A stretch of 64,000 nt of DNA from Janthinobacterium tructae (lineage in GTDB: Bacteria; Pseudomonadota; Gammaproteobacteria; Burkholderiales; Burkholderiaceae_D), in assembly GCF_006517255.1 (NCBI RefSeq), contig NZ_CP041185.1, positions 2,604,001 through 2,668,000 of the forward strand, given 5' to 3'. Of this stretch, positions 36,718 to 46,091 are shown one piece after another. A program made the translations under genes and the position numbers. The notes beneath the pieces were generated by a model. The model saw only the letters and a list, made by a program, of their open reading frames with translations. It did not search any database and was not told where the DNA came from. How positions within the stretch are numbered: position 1 is the first letter of the stretch; every line of letters begins with the position of its first letter.

Positions 36718-38085
36718 TCAGCCGACCAGCACCAGCTTGCGGTTGACGAATTCCATGATGCCCAGATCGGACAATTCGCGGCCATAACCCGAATGTTTCA
36801 CGCCGCCAAATGGCAGGTCCGGCGCCGTGATGGCGGGCGAGTTGATGAACACCATGCCCGTGTCGATGCGGCTGGCAAGGCGCTTGCCGCGCGCGACGTC
36901 TGCCGTGATGATGGTGCCGCCCAGGCCGAATGGCGAATCGTTGGCCAGGGTGATCGCCGCGTCGTCATCCTTGACGCGGAAGATCATGGCGACGGGGGCA
37001 AAGAATTCCTGGTAGTAGACGGGATTGCTTGGCGTCACCTCGGTGAGGATGGTCGGCGCCATGAAGTAGCCGGCGCGCTCGATGCGCTTGCCGCCCAGCA
37101 ATAATTTCGCACCGCCCACCACGGCTTGGCCGACTTGCTTGACGGCCAAGTCCAACGCCGATTTGCTCGACAGCGGCGCCAGGGTCGTGGCGGGATCCAT
37201 GGGGTCGCCTGCCTGCAGCTTGGCCAGTTCTGCCTGGAAGCGTTCGACGAAGGTATCGGCAATGCTGTCGACCAGAATAAAGCGTTTCGAGCCGTCGCAT
37301 ACCTGACCCGCATTCTGGATACGGCCGATGACGGCCAGCTTGACGGCCAGGTCCATGTCGGCGTCGTCCAGTACGATGAAGGCGTCGCTGCCACCCAGTT
37401 CCATCGTGGTTTTTTTCAGGGCCTTGCCGGCCGTGGCCGCCACGGAGGCGCCGGCGCGCTCACTGCCCGTCAGCGCCACGCCCTGCACGCGCGGATCGGC
37501 AATGGCCGTGGCCACTTGCTCGCTGGAAAAGAACGCATTCGTGTAGGCGCCTGCTGGCGCACCCGCGTCGAGGAACAGCTTTTCAAAGGCCAGTGCGCAC
37601 TGGGGCACGTTGGACGCGTGTTTCACGACCAAGGTATTGCCCGCCATCAAATTCGGACCCGCGACCCTGGCCAGCTGGTAGTACGGGAAATTCCACGGCT
37701 CGACGCAGAAGATCACGCCCAGCGGCGCAATTTCCACGCTGGCCGCGCCGCGCTTGACGTCAAGTTGCTTAGGCGCAAGAAATTGCTCGGCATTATCGGC
37801 GTAGTAGTCGAGGATTTTCACGCACAGCGACACTTCCTGCTGCGCTTCCTGGAGCAGCTTGCCCATTTCCACGGTGATCAATTTGGCGAAGCTATCGCGT
37901 TGCTCTTTCAGTAGCATGGCCGCTTTCTTGACCACTGCCTTGCGCTCGGCAAAGCTGCGCTGGCGCCAGTCGCTCTCGAACGTGGTGGCGGCCTGGGCCA
38001 ATATACTGTCCATTTGCGCATCGCTATGCGCAGTGAAGGTCTGCTCGATCTGTTCGCTGTAGGGATTCGTGGTCTGATAGCTCAT
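36718..38085 (-). CDS. NAD(P)-dependent succinate-semialdehyde dehydrogenase-like enzyme
   Basis: 455 residues, aldehyde dehydrogenase superfamily. Catalytic Glu in TTMELGGSDAF and catalytic Cys in NAGQVCDGSKRF; substrate loop PWNFPYYQ; terminal GGVKHSGYGREL. Length and sequence fit the short Sad/YneI-type succinate-semialdehyde dehydrogenases. The start at 38085 has AAGGA upstream; the frame opens another 44 codons but with non-homologous sequence. Substrate assignment is by family only. Confidence 0.9.
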   Translation of the reverse strand: MSYQTTNPYSEQIEQTFTAHSDAQMDSILAQAATTFESDWRQRSFAERKAVVKKAAMLLKEQRDSFAKLITVEMGKLLQEAQQEVSLCVKILDYYADNAEQFLAPKQLDVKRGAASVEIAPLGVIFCVEPWNFPYYQLARVAGPNLMAGNTLVVKHASNVPQCALAFEKLFLDAGAPAGAYTNAFFSSEQVATAIADPRVQGVALTGSERAGASVAATAGKALKKTTMELGGSDAFIVLDDADMDLAVKLAVIGRIQNAGQVCDGSKRFILVDSIADTFVERFQAELAKLQAGDPMDPATTLAPLSSKSALDLAVKQVGQAVVGGAKLLLGGKRIERAGYFMAPTILTEVTPSNPVYYQEFFAPVAMIFRVKDDDAAITLANDSPFGLGGTIITADVARGKRLASRIDTGMVFINSPAITAPDLPFGGVKHSGYGRELSDLGIMEFVNRKLVLVG

Positions 38086-38241
38086 CTGGTTTCCTTGGTC
38101 GTGGCGCCCCGGGATTGCGTGGGGTAGCTGGGCAGTATGTTGGAGGACCGGCAGCGCGACAGTACGCACGCCAACATAACGGTCAATGACAACAGGCACC
38201 TTGCGGCGCCTGTGCACGGATGGAAAATCAGCCAGGGAAAC

Positions 38242-39924
38242 TCAGTTTACGCGTTTGGCCGGCATGTCCTGCCCCTCCTGGCGCAGCACCAGTTGTTGCG
38301 TCTTGCCATCGGCATCCTTGCTGAAGCGCACTTCCGCATCGACTTCATTCGAGAAGAATGCCGTCTCGCTCATCGGCAGCATGGCCAGCTTGCGGAAACC
38401 CGTCACCTGGGCGAAGAATTTATCGCCTTCACGCGTCACTTCCAGGTAGACCTCGGGCGCCAGCGCATACTTGCCCACGTAGGCATCGAATTGCGCCGTC
38501 GTCATGGCAACCACCGTACGCGCCGGTTTCGCGGCGCTGGCGCGCTCGTGCACCGACTTCGATTCGCCGCCATCATTGAGAATCAGCTGCGCCTCTCCCT
38601 TCGGTCCCCGCTCGAATTCGGCTGTGGTGAGCGTATTTTCAATCAGGAAACCATTTGGCGAATAGGCCAGCATGCGTTGCGCCGGGCGGCCCGTGCGCTG
38701 CAGCAGCAAGTTGCCCTCGAAGTTGCGGATCGTGTAGCCGGCCTTGTCGTTGATGGCGTACACGCCCGCATAGGCATCCAGGATGGCGGGCTTGAGCGTA
38801 ATGACCTTGATCTCGGGATACGGCCGGCCCACGGCGACGGCGGCCGCCTTGCGCGCCACCACATCGGGGTCGACCAGGCCCGTGTCCGAATTTTCCAGCA
38901 CGGCCACGTAGACTTTTTCCTTGGGCAAGCGCATCGCATACGTGGCAAAGCCATTGATGCCGCCGCCATGGTGGATGACGGGCGTGTTTTGCCAAGTGCC
39001 CAGCATCCAGCCATAGCCGTAGCGGGTGGCCTTGCCATCGTTCAGTTTTACCGGCGTGAACGCCAGTTGCCAGGTGGCGGCCTTGAGCAGCTTGCCATCC
39101 GAAATGGCCGCATCCCAGCGCGCCAGGTCGTCCACGGTGGAGACGAGCGCGCCAGCCGCATACGGCTGCGTCATGCTCAGGGGCAGGTTCGGCACATACG
39201 CCTCGCCCGAACGGATATGTCCGGCCGCGCGCTTGCCCGGCTGGCGCTCGTGGCCTTCATAGGCTGTGTCGTTCATGCCCAGCGGCACAAAGATCTGCTG
39301 TTCCATGAAAGTGGCATACGGCTGGCCCGTAGCCTTTTCAATGATGGCGCCCAGCAGGAAATAGCCGGAGCTGCTGTAGCGCCACTGCGTGCCCGGCTCA
39401 AAATCGAGCGGATCGTTCTTGAAGAAATCGATCATCTGCGCCACGCTCAAGTCTTTCGTGCTGTTGGGCACGAATTCAGGCTTGACCGTATAGTCGTGGA
39501 TGCCGGAGGTGTGCGCGAGCAGCTGCGCAATCGTGATTTTCTTGCCGTGGGTCGGATAGTCGGGCAGGAATGTCGTGATGTCATCGGTGAGGGCCAGCTT
39601 GCCCTGGTCGGCCAGCAGCAGGATGGCGACGGCCGTGAACTGTTTGGAAATGGAACCCAGGCGCAGCGACATGTCGGGCGTCAGCGGCTGGCCATCCTGC
39701 ACGCTGGCCAAGCCATACGCCTTGCGCAACAGGGGCAGGCCATCCTTGACGACGATGACGACGGCACCCGGTTCGGTAGACTTGTAGTAGGGCGCGATGC
39801 TGGCATCGATTTGCGCTGCCAGCGCCTGCTGCCGGGCACTCAGTGGAGCGGGCTGGCCGGCCCAGCTGGCAGGTGTTTGCAACAGGATCAGGGTGGCGAG
39901 GCAGATACTGGAAACTTTAAACAT
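38242..39924 (-). CDS. Exported serine hydrolase, class C beta-lactamase fold
   Basis: 560 residues with signal peptide (MFKVSSICLATLILLQTPASWAGQ). Catalytic SxxK is Ser91-Ile-Ser-Lys94 in LGSISKQFTA; YSSSGYFLLG is the Y-x-x position where class C enzymes have YxN; HHGGGINGF is the KTG-equivalent. The C-terminal ~200 residues form an extra beta-rich domain seen in peptidase-like members. More likely a D-aminopeptidase/esterase-type hydrolase than a true beta-lactamase. ATG 39924 is preferred to the GTG three codons upstream. Confidence 0.87.
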   Translation of the reverse strand: MFKVSSICLATLILLQTPASWAGQPAPLSARQQALAAQIDASIAPYYKSTEPGAVVIVVKDGLPLLRKAYGLASVQDGQPLTPDMSLRLGSISKQFTAVAILLLADQGKLALTDDITTFLPDYPTHGKKITIAQLLAHTSGIHDYTVKPEFVPNSTKDLSVAQMIDFFKNDPLDFEPGTQWRYSSSGYFLLGAIIEKATGQPYATFMEQQIFVPLGMNDTAYEGHERQPGKRAAGHIRSGEAYVPNLPLSMTQPYAAGALVSTVDDLARWDAAISDGKLLKAATWQLAFTPVKLNDGKATRYGYGWMLGTWQNTPVIHHGGGINGFATYAMRLPKEKVYVAVLENSDTGLVDPDVVARKAAAVAVGRPYPEIKVITLKPAILDAYAGVYAINDKAGYTIRNFEGNLLLQRTGRPAQRMLAYSPNGFLIENTLTTAEFERGPKGEAQLILNDGGESKSVHERASAAKPARTVVAMTTAQFDAYVGKYALAPEVYLEVTREGDKFFAQVTGFRKLAMLPMSETAFFSNEVDAEVRFSKDADGKTQQLVLRQEGQDMPAKRVN

Positions 39925-40213
39925 GTAGACCACTTTCCAAAGAAGGATGAACGAGCATGGCCAGGCCCCTGGCGGCGGCTATCAGGCAGGCGTATTTGCC
40001 TTAGGAAATATTTCCAATAAGCTCACTCAGCCTAACAGACGCCCCTGCGGCAAATCTCTCCCTTTGTCACGCATCGCCATGCACGCCAGCTTGCCGCTAT
40101 GATTTTTTGGCTACCTATCGTATGCTCGGCTCAGTGCCGCACTGAAATTCACACAAATACTTACAAATGAAATATTCATTCATGAAATGAATAACCGCTA
40201 TCGCCACTGTGAA

Positions 40214-40243
40214 TTGGCTGGAAACAGGTCTGCGGCCTATACT
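40214..40243 (+). promoter_or_regulatory. Sigma-70-like promoter upstream of intrinsic terminator
   Basis: TTGGCT (40214-40219), 18-base spacer, TATACT (40238-40243). Transcription would begin near 40250. It is the best sigma-70 match in this gap and lies directly before the terminator-bounded segment. Confidence 0.5.
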
Positions 40244-40249
40244 CAAGCC

Positions 40250-40310
40250 GTCTCCCCTACATTGTTTCCCATGCACACCCTGCTCAGCCCGCACACACAG
40301 CGGGCTTTTT
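40250..40310 (+). ncRNA. Candidate small RNA or terminated leader
   Basis: A segment of about 60 bases between the promoter-like pair and a strong intrinsic terminator, with no convincing ORF. It has a C-rich single-stranded stretch (GTCTCCCCTAC) before the terminator stem, a pattern able to pair with ribosome-binding sites. It may be an independent sRNA or a terminated leader of the bestrophin gene. Boundaries are estimated. Confidence 0.4.
40286..40310 (+). terminator. Rho-independent terminator ahead of bestrophin gene
   Basis: AGCCCGC (40286-40292), loop ACACACA, GCGGGCT (40300-40306), then a T-run. It is a textbook forward terminator without an annotated forward gene before it, 68 bases upstream of the bestrophin start. 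Confidence 0.82.
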
Positions 40311-40377
40311 GTTCCCGGCCTTTGCCATTCTGTCTTTCCCTCCTTGCCGATCACCAGCCCCAAACCGGGAGCACAGC

Positions 40378-41319
40378 ATGATCGTGCGCGAGCGTCCATC
40401 GGCGCTACGGCTGTTCCTGGTGGTGCGCGGCTCCGTCCTGCCGCGCATCCGCACCACCCTCATCGTCAATACCCTGATCGCCACCCTGGTCACCTGGTGC
40501 CACGGCACCCTGTTCGACCACAAGATCATCCTCACCACCATCCCGTTTACTTTGATCGGCTTGCCGCTGGCGATCTTCCTGGGCTTTCGCAACACGGCCG
40601 CCTACGACCGCTACTGGGAAGCGCGCAAGCTGTGGGGCGAACTGGTGTTGCGTAGCCGTAATTTCTCGCGCCAGTGCCAGACCATGATCCACAGCGATAC
40701 GCCCGCCCACGCCCGGCTGGGCCTGGACGATGTGCGCGTGCGCATGATCTACCGCACCATCGCCTTTTGCCACGCCCTGCGCCACCAGTTGCGCGACACG
40801 CGCGGACCGGACGACTTGCAGCCGCTGCTGCGCCCGGCTGAATGGGAAGCGGCCTGCAAGGCCTCGAACCCGTCCGACTACCTGATGCTGCAGATGGGCC
40901 ATGATCTGGCCGACTGCGTCCGGCAGGGGCGTATCGACAGCATCCTCACCGCACAGATCGATAACACGGTTTCGGCCATGGTAGCGGCGGGCGCCTCGTG
41001 CGAACGCATCCGCAGCACGCCGATTCCGTTTTCGTATTCGCTGCTGCTGCACCGCACGGCTTATCTGTACTGTTTCCTGCTGCCTTTCGGCCTGGTCGAT
41101 TCGCTGGGCTTCATGACGCCGTTCGTCGTCGCCATCGTCGCCTATACCTTCTTTGGCCTCGATGCCCTGGGCGACGAGATCGAGGAACCGTTCGGCGAAG
41201 ATGCCAACGACCTGCCCCTGTCGGCCATGTGCCGCGCCATCGAAATCAGCCTGCGCGAATCCGTGCAGGATGAGAATGTGCCGCCGCCCATGCAAGCTGA
41301 CGATTTTCTGCTGAATTGA
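40378..41319 (+). CDS. Bestrophin-family membrane channel protein
   Basis: 313 residues. Bestrophin/UPF0187 features: ERPSALRLFLVVRGSVLPRI, LGFRNTAAYDRYWEARKLWG and a C-terminal ALGDEIEEPFGEDANDLPL motif, with four main membrane segments. Bacterial homologues (such as KpBest) form pentameric ion channels. The ATG at 40378 begins conserved sequence; upstream codons run back through the terminator. A CueR-type promoter begins 21 bases after its stop. Confidence 0.9.
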   Translation: MIVRERPSALRLFLVVRGSVLPRIRTTLIVNTLIATLVTWCHGTLFDHKIILTTIPFTLIGLPLAIFLGFRNTAAYDRYWEARKLWGELVLRSRNFSRQCQTMIHSDTPAHARLGLDDVRVRMIYRTIAFCHALRHQLRDTRGPDDLQPLLRPAEWEAACKASNPSDYLMLQMGHDLADCVRQGRIDSILTAQIDNTVSAMVAAGASCERIRSTPIPFSYSLLLHRTAYLYCFLLPFGLVDSLGFMTPFVVAIVAYTFFGLDALGDEIEEPFGEDANDLPLSAMCRAIEISLRESVQDENVPPPMQADDFLLN

Positions 41320-41339
41320 TCCTCACGCCAGCTTTCCCC

Positions 41340-41370
41340 TTGACCTTACCATCGGGGGAAGGATTACAGT
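41340..41370 (+). promoter_or_regulatory. CueR-type copper-responsive promoter for copZ-like gene
   Basis: TTGACC (41340-41345), a 19-base spacer and TACAGT (41365-41370). The spacer carries the dyad CCTTACC ... GGAAGG seen in CueR operators, and 19 bases is the diagnostic overlong spacing of MerR-family-activated promoters. The cueR gene lies 1 kb away. Confidence 0.82.
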
Positions 41371-41401
41371 GGGAGCACTTAATCATTCAAGGAGTGCTTG
41401 C

Positions 41402-41602
41402 ATGTATCAGTTACAAGTTGAAAACATGAGCTGCGGCCATTGCGTCGGCTCGGTCACGAAAGCGGTGCAAGGCGTCGATCCTGCCGCACAGGTGCAGATC
41501 GACCTGGCCAGCAAGCGCGTCACGGTGGAATCGCCCGCCGAACTGGGCGCCATCAGCGCCGCCATCGTCGAGGCGGGCTACCCCGTCACCAGCGCACAAT
41601 AA
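41402..41602 (+). CDS. copZ: CopZ-like copper chaperone (HMA domain)
   Basis: 66 residues, a single heavy-metal-associated domain with MSCGHC (Cys11, Cys14). The ATG at 41402 has AAGGAG 8 bases upstream; the frame opening at 41369 lies within the promoter. It should bind Cu(I) and deliver it to CopA. It is preceded by a CueR-type promoter and followed by a strong bidirectional terminator. Confidence 0.92.
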   Translation: MYQLQVENMSCGHCVGSVTKAVQGVDPAAQVQIDLASKRVTVESPAELGAISAAIVEAGYPVTSAQ

Positions 41603-41628
41603 GCGACACGCAAAACGATACGCACGCA

Positions 41629-41660
41629 GAACAGCCGGCCCTTGCGCCGGCTGTTCTTTT
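41629..41660. terminator. Bidirectional terminator between copZ and GST genes
   Basis: GAACAGCCGGC (41629-41639) pairs perfectly with GCCGGCTGTTC (41646-41656), followed by TTTT. It serves copZ and, on the other strand, overlaps the stop codon region of the GST gene. Confidence 0.85.
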
Positions 41661-42381
41661 ATCCGTCCAGCTCGGGGTAGTGCCGGAAGATGCCTTCCTC
41701 ATTGAACGCAATTCTGCGCGTCGACTGCAGATAAGAGGCGATGTTCGGCCGCGCCGCCACCGTATCGTGCAATTCCTGCAAGGCAGGATAGGCGGGCGCC
41801 AGACGCGCCATGGCTTGCGGAAACGCATAATGCAGGCCGGCCAGCATCTGGAACAGCGACAGGTCGCCATAGGTGAGTCTTGCGCCCAGCAGGTACTGGC
41901 CGCGGCTGTTCAGCAAGACCTGGGTGAAATAATCGAGGAATTTGGGCAAGCGTGTTGCGCGGAAATCGGCGCTGCGCTGCAGGGCCGCCTGTTTCTGCTC
42001 GTCATAATATTGATTCATCGACAGCGGATGGTGCGTGTCGTGCACTTCCGTCAGCCAGTCAGCCATCGTCAGCTGCAGCTGGTTCAGCCACAGGCGGCCG
42101 CTTTCCGCGCGCGGCGCCAGGCCCAGGCGCCGGCCTAGATACAACAGGATATTCGTGGTCTGGCCGATCAGCAAGTCGCCATCGCGCAGCACGGGCGGCG
42201 CGTAGGCGGCCTGTGGCGTATTGTCACCATCGAGACAGGCCAGCATGGCCGGCATGCCTTGCCCCTTGCGCTCGGGCAAGCGGGCGATGTCGCGGTAGTC
42301 GGCGCCCGCCTCTTCCAGGGCCAGGCGAATAAATTCGCCACGCCCCTGTATCGTGGGCCAATAGTACAGTTCATACGCCAT
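41659..42381 (-). CDS. Glutathione S-transferase family protein
   Basis: 240 residues. N-terminal thioredoxin-like domain (ELYYWPTIQGRGEFIRLALEE), cis-Pro region YAPPVLRDGD, and helical C-terminal domain with LTYGDLSLFQML. GGAGG lies 5 bases before the ATG at 42381; a GTG two codons earlier is too close to that site. Substrate unknown. It lies 21 bases downstream of cueR on the same strand and may be part of the copper transcript. Confidence 0.88.
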   Translation of the reverse strand: MAYELYYWPTIQGRGEFIRLALEEAGADYRDIARLPERKGQGMPAMLACLDGDNTPQAAYAPPVLRDGDLLIGQTTNILLYLGRRLGLAPRAESGRLWLNQLQLTMADWLTEVHDTHHPLSMNQYYDEQKQAALQRSADFRATRLPKFLDYFTQVLLNSRGQYLLGARLTYGDLSLFQMLAGLHYAFPQAMARLAPAYPALQELHDTVAARPNIASYLQSTRRIAFNEEGIFRHYPELDG

Positions 42382-42402
42382 ATGCACCTCCGTTGATTTA
42401 CA

Positions 42403-42822
42403 TCAATGGCAACATGGTTTCGCTTCCGTATCGCCGGCCAGCCCCAGGCTTTGCAAGATGGGGCAATCAGGCTTGTCGTCGCCATGGCACGATTGCGCGA
42501 GGTGGGCCAGGGTATCGCGCATTTCCGTCAGTTCGGCGATGCGCTTGTTGAGCTCTGCGACGTGGGCCAGGGCGATGCCTTTCACGTCCGCGCTGGCGCG
42601 CTGGTCGTTTTGCCACAGCGACAGCAGTTCACGGATTTGCTCCAGCGAAAAACCCAGCCCCCGCCCGCGCTTGATAAAACGCAAGGCGTGCAAGTCGTTC
42701 GGCGTGTAGATGCGGTAACCGGCGTCGCTGCGCGCGCTGGGTTTGAGTAAGGTAATGCTTTCGTAGTAGCGTATCATTTTTGCCGATACGCCCGTTTCAC
42801 TGGCTGCCTGGCCGATATTCAT
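42403..42822 (-). CDS. cueR: Cu(I)-responsive MerR-family regulator CueR
   Basis: 139 residues. MerR helix-turn-helix at the N-terminus ([20 protein letters not shown]), dimerisation coiled-coil and the metal loop with Cys112 and Cys120 (CHGDDKPDC), exactly the spacing and numbering of E. coli CueR. A terminal CCH may be an accessory metal site. It lies 2 bases after copA, so it is autoregulated with copA; both matching promoters flank this module. Confidence 0.95.
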   Translation of the reverse strand: MNIGQAASETGVSAKMIRYYESITLLKPSARSDAGYRIYTPNDLHALRFIKRGRGLGFSLEQIRELLSLWQNDQRASADVKGIALAHVAELNKRIAELTEMRDTLAHLAQSCHGDDKPDCPILQSLGLAGDTEAKPCCH

Positions 42823-42824
42823 TC

Positions 42825-45227
42825 TTATTGCTCCTTGGTGTGCGCGCTAGCTGCATGACTGCGGGCTTTCCAGCGGCGCAGCAACAGGGCATTGCTGATC
42901 ACGCTGACGGAACTGAAGGCCATCGCCGCGCCCGCCACCATGGGGTTGAGCAAGCCGAAGGCGGCCAGCGGAATGCCGATCATATTGTAGATAAATGCCC
43001 AGAACAGATTCTGCCGTATCTTGCTGTAAGTGCGGCGCGAGATATCGATGGCATCCGCCACCAGGGCCGGATCGCCACGCATCAGCGTGATGCCGGCAGC
43101 ATGCATGGCCACATCCGTGCCCGTCGACATGGCGATGCCCACGTCGGCGGCCGCCAACGCGGGTGCATCGTTGATACCGTCGCCCACCATGGCCACCCTG
43201 GCGCCCGCGCCTTTCAATGCGGTGATTTTAGCGGTTTTATCGGCCGGCAGCATTTTCGCCACCACCGTGTCTATGCCCAGCAGCTTGCCGACGGCGTCGG
43301 CGCTGCCCTGGTTGTCTCCCGTCAACATCACCGTGCGGATGCCCAGGCTGTGCAGATGGGCAATGGCCGCCTGCGCATTCGGCTTGACCTGGTCGCTGAA
43401 GGCGAACAGCCCCAGCAATGTTGATCCCGAGGCCAGCCAGGAAATCGTGTTGCCCGTGTTTTCCAGGGACAATGCCTGTGCCGCCAATGGCGCCATATCC
43501 ACGTTTAACTCCTGCATCAGGCGCGTGCTGCCCAGTTTCAGGTCCAGGCCGTCGACATTCGCCGCCAGGCCGCGGCCCGGCAAGGCCGACAGGGCCGTGG
43601 CTGGCAAGGGTTCGATATGGCGCGCACTGGCCGCATCGAGCACGGCGGTGGCGAGGCTGTGTTCGCTGCCGCGCTGGATGCTGGCCGCCAGTTGCAGCAG
43701 CCGTGCATCACCGATGCCATGCGCATGCACGGCCGCCAGCGCAGGTTTGCCGATGGTCAAGGTGCCCGTCTTGTCGAATACGACGGTATTGACGGCGTGC
43801 GCCACTTCCAGCGCTTCCGCATCCTTGATCAGGATGCCGTAACGGGCGGCCACGCCCGTGCCGGCCATGATGGCCGTCGGCGTGGCCAGGCCCAGCGCGC
43901 ACGGGCAGGCGATGACCAGCACGGCCACGGCATTAATGATGGCATTTTCCAGCTCGCCGGTCGCAAACCACCAGCCCAGCATAGTCAGCAGCGCCAGCAC
44001 CAGCACCACGGGAACAAAAATCGCGCTGACCTTGTCGACCAGATGCTGGATGGGTGCCTTGGCCGCCTGCGCGTCCTCCACCAGGCGGATGATGCGCGAG
44101 AGGGTCGTCTCGCCACCGACGGCTTGCGTGCGCACCAGCAACAAACCATCGGCATTGATGGCGCCGCCCGTGACCTTGTCGCCCGGATGCTTATCGACCG
44201 GCAAGCTTTCGCCCGTGATCAGGGACTCGTTGACCTGGCTGGCGCCTTCGACCACCACGCCATCGACAGCCACCCGTTCACCGGGGCGGATGACCACCAG
44301 GTCGCCCACTTTCACCTGTTCCACGGGCAAGTCGATCTCGACGCCGTCGCGGCGCACGCGGGCCGATTCAGGACGCAACACTTGCAGCGCGCGGATGGCC
44401 GAGGCGGTCTGACGCTTGGCGCGGCTTTCCAGCCATTTGCCCAGCAACACCAGCGTGATGACGACGGCTGACGCTTCGAAGTACAGGTGCGGCAAGATCT
44501 CGCCCGCCGTCAGCCATTGATAGACGGACAAGCCATATGCGGCGCTCGTGCCCAGCGCCACCAGCAAGTCCATATTGCCGCTGCCGGCGCGCGCCGCCTT
44601 CCAGCCCGCCTTGTAGAAACGCGCGCCAAAGTAAAACTGCACGGGCGTGGCCAGCACAAATTGCAGCCAGCCTGGCAGCATCAGATGGATGCCGGCCCAT
44701 TCCAGCAGCATGGGGAGCATCAGGGGGAAAGCCAGCAGGCCGGCAAATACCACCTTGATGCCGTCACGCGACGGCGCTGGCGCACTGGCTAGGCCCCCGG
44801 CTGGCACCGGCACGCTGGCCTGGTAGCCGGCAGCGGTGACTGCCGCCACCAGGGTCGAGGCTTCCACGCCGCTGACCGTCACGCGCGCGCTTTCCGTGGC
44901 CAGGTTGACGCTGGCGGCAAGCACGCCCGGCACCTTCAGCAAGGCTTTTTCCACCCTGCCCACGCAAGAGGCGCACGTCATGCCGGCCACCAACAGGTCG
45001 ATGTCCGTGCTGGCCAGCGCATAGCCGGCCTTGTCCACGGCCGCCTGCAAGGTGGCCAGCGCAACGTTCTGGCTGGACGCCACCCTGGCCGTATCGGTGG
45101 CCAGGTTGATGCTGGCGCTGGTCACACCCGGCACGGCCGCCAGCGCCTTTTCAACGCGGGCGGCGCACGAGGCGCAGGTCATGCCTTCGACCGTGAACGA
45201 TTGCAAATAAGGGGAAGCTGGCTGCAT
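42825..45227 (-). CDS. copA: Copper-exporting P1B-type ATPase CopA
   Basis: 800 residues. Two N-terminal HMA domains, each with GMTCASC (first at Cys18/Cys21), eight membrane helices with the [10 protein letters not shown] ion motif (about residue 440), phosphorylation motif DKTGTLT, and [10 protein letters not shown] hinge. It exports Cu(I) from the cytoplasm. The promoter upstream carries a CueR-type box, and cueR follows 2 bases later. Confidence 0.97.
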   Translation of the reverse strand: MQPASPYLQSFTVEGMTCASCAARVEKALAAVPGVTSASINLATDTARVASSQNVALATLQAAVDKAGYALASTDIDLLVAGMTCASCVGRVEKALLKVPGVLAASVNLATESARVTVSGVEASTLVAAVTAAGYQASVPVPAGGLASAPAPSRDGIKVVFAGLLAFPLMLPMLLEWAGIHLMLPGWLQFVLATPVQFYFGARFYKAGWKAARAGSGNMDLLVALGTSAAYGLSVYQWLTAGEILPHLYFEASAVVITLVLLGKWLESRAKRQTASAIRALQVLRPESARVRRDGVEIDLPVEQVKVGDLVVIRPGERVAVDGVVVEGASQVNESLITGESLPVDKHPGDKVTGGAINADGLLLVRTQAVGGETTLSRIIRLVEDAQAAKAPIQHLVDKVSAIFVPVVLVLALLTMLGWWFATGELENAIINAVAVLVIACPCALGLATPTAIMAGTGVAARYGILIKDAEALEVAHAVNTVVFDKTGTLTIGKPALAAVHAHGIGDARLLQLAASIQRGSEHSLATAVLDAASARHIEPLPATALSALPGRGLAANVDGLDLKLGSTRLMQELNVDMAPLAAQALSLENTGNTISWLASGSTLLGLFAFSDQVKPNAQAAIAHLHSLGIRTVMLTGDNQGSADAVGKLLGIDTVVAKMLPADKTAKITALKGAGARVAMVGDGINDAPALAAADVGIAMSTGTDVAMHAAGITLMRGDPALVADAIDISRRTYSKIRQNLFWAFIYNMIGIPLAAFGLLNPMVAGAAMAFSSVSVISNALLLRRWKARSHAASAHTKEQ

Positions 45228-45261
45228 GGCGCGAATCCTGTAGACGAGAGATGATGGCTAC

Positions 45262-45292
45262 AGGATCGTCCCTACCATGATGGGAAGGTCAA
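45262..45292 (-). promoter_or_regulatory. CueR-type promoter for copA-cueR
   Basis: On the reverse strand: TTGACC (45292-45287), 19-base spacer with CCTTCCC ... GGTAGG dyad, and a weak GATCCT at the -10 position (45267-45262). It matches the copZ promoter and the known CueR operator layout, with a poorer -10. It sits between the FecR gene stop and copA. Confidence 0.75.
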
Positions 45293-45299
45293 GCGAAAC

Positions 45300-46091
45300 T
45301 TAGCGTACCTCGCAGTCGACGTTGTTCGACTTGCCCGGCGTGGTACTGCTGGCGCTCGGGCCCGTGCTGGCATTGAACAACGGCGGCAGCGTAAATGGAA
45401 TGCCCGGATTGGTCGGCAGCAGCATCGGCGGCTGCTTGAAACTTGGCGTGTAACCGAACTGGCCGGCGGCGATATCGAGCGTGCCGCCTGGATTGCTCAC
45501 CACGATTTGTCCGGTGGTCACCGACGTGTACAGCCCTGGCGCAAGGGTCGGCCCTGCCGGCGATCCCGTCCTGGGTAGCGACGAGCCTGGTGCCGCATAG
45601 CCACCGGCAGCGATATACTCGGCAGTGAAATACGTGCCGCGGATGCCGATGGTGGCGACCGGCGTCTTCAGGGAAAACTTTTCCTTGTTGCGCTTGCCCA
45701 GCAAGCCCGACAGCGAACGCAAGCCTCCCTTGACCAGGTTGAACGAGGCCCGGTCGTTCTCGGGCTGCTCGGCCTGATAAGCGAACTGCTCGACGACAAA
45801 GGTGGTGGACGGTTTGAGGGTGATCTCGCTGTTGTCGATGAATTTCACCAGGGCATAGGTGTTTTTCTCCGTTACCAGCGTATCGCCAGCCTCCACCTCG
45901 GACCTGAGCGACAATATCTTGACCTTGCCGTCTGCCTTTTTCGCCATCATCGGCCCACTCAGCTGCGTCACCGTGCCGGCCACCTGGGCGAACGCATGCA
46001 GGCTGATGCTCATCAGCACCAGCCAAAGCATGGCGCCGGCCAGCATCGGCCTAGTTGCAATAGGTCTTCTTGATACCATTTTGAGCATCAT
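45300..46091 (-). CDS. FecR-domain exported protein
   Basis: 263 residues. Signal peptide (LWLVLMSISLHAFAQ), then a FecR domain: GDTLVTEKNTYALVKFIDNSEITLKPST, followed by LKTPVATIGIRGTYF. The C-terminal ~90 residues are Pro/Gly/Ser-rich and end NNVDCEVR with the only cysteine of the mature protein. GAAGGA lies 8 bases before the ATG, which overlaps the TpsA stop by 41 bases, showing coupling to tpsA. No FecI sigma factor or FecA receptor is nearby, so it is not a classical ferric-citrate regulator; in this setting it probably serves the adhesin. Confidence 0.87.
   Translation of the reverse strand: MMLKMVSRRPIATRPMLAGAMLWLVLMSISLHAFAQVAGTVTQLSGPMMAKKADGKVKILSLRSEVEAGDTLVTEKNTYALVKFIDNSEITLKPSTTFVVEQFAYQAEQPENDRASFNLVKGGLRSLSGLLGKRNKEKFSLKTPVATIGIRGTYFTAEYIAAGGYAAPGSSLPRTGSPAGPTLAPGLYTSVTTGQIVVSNPGGTLDIAAGQFGYTPSFKQPPMLLPTNPGIPFTLPPLFNASTGPSASSTTPGKSNNVDCEVR

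Larger units (their letters stand above)
39925..40377. other. Intergenic region, 453 bases, holding a possible sRNA
   Basis: Divergent gap between the serine hydrolase and bestrophin genes. 40130-40200 is AT-rich with ATTCATTCATGAAATGAAT-like dyads. A promoter-like pair and an intrinsic terminator inside it are listed separately. Short forward frames here lack ribosome-binding sites. Confidence 0.5.

Noticed and set aside
38242..39924. Serine hydrolase as an antibiotic-resistance beta-lactamase
   Set aside because: The SxxK is present but the YxN position is YSS, and the extra C-terminal domain resembles peptidase/esterase members; resistance cannot be claimed from sequence.
45300..46091. 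FecR protein as a ferric-citrate anti-sigma regulator
   Set aside because: No FecI-type sigma factor or TonB-dependent receptor nearby; it is exported and coupled to tpsA, and the FecR domain is common in TPS loci.
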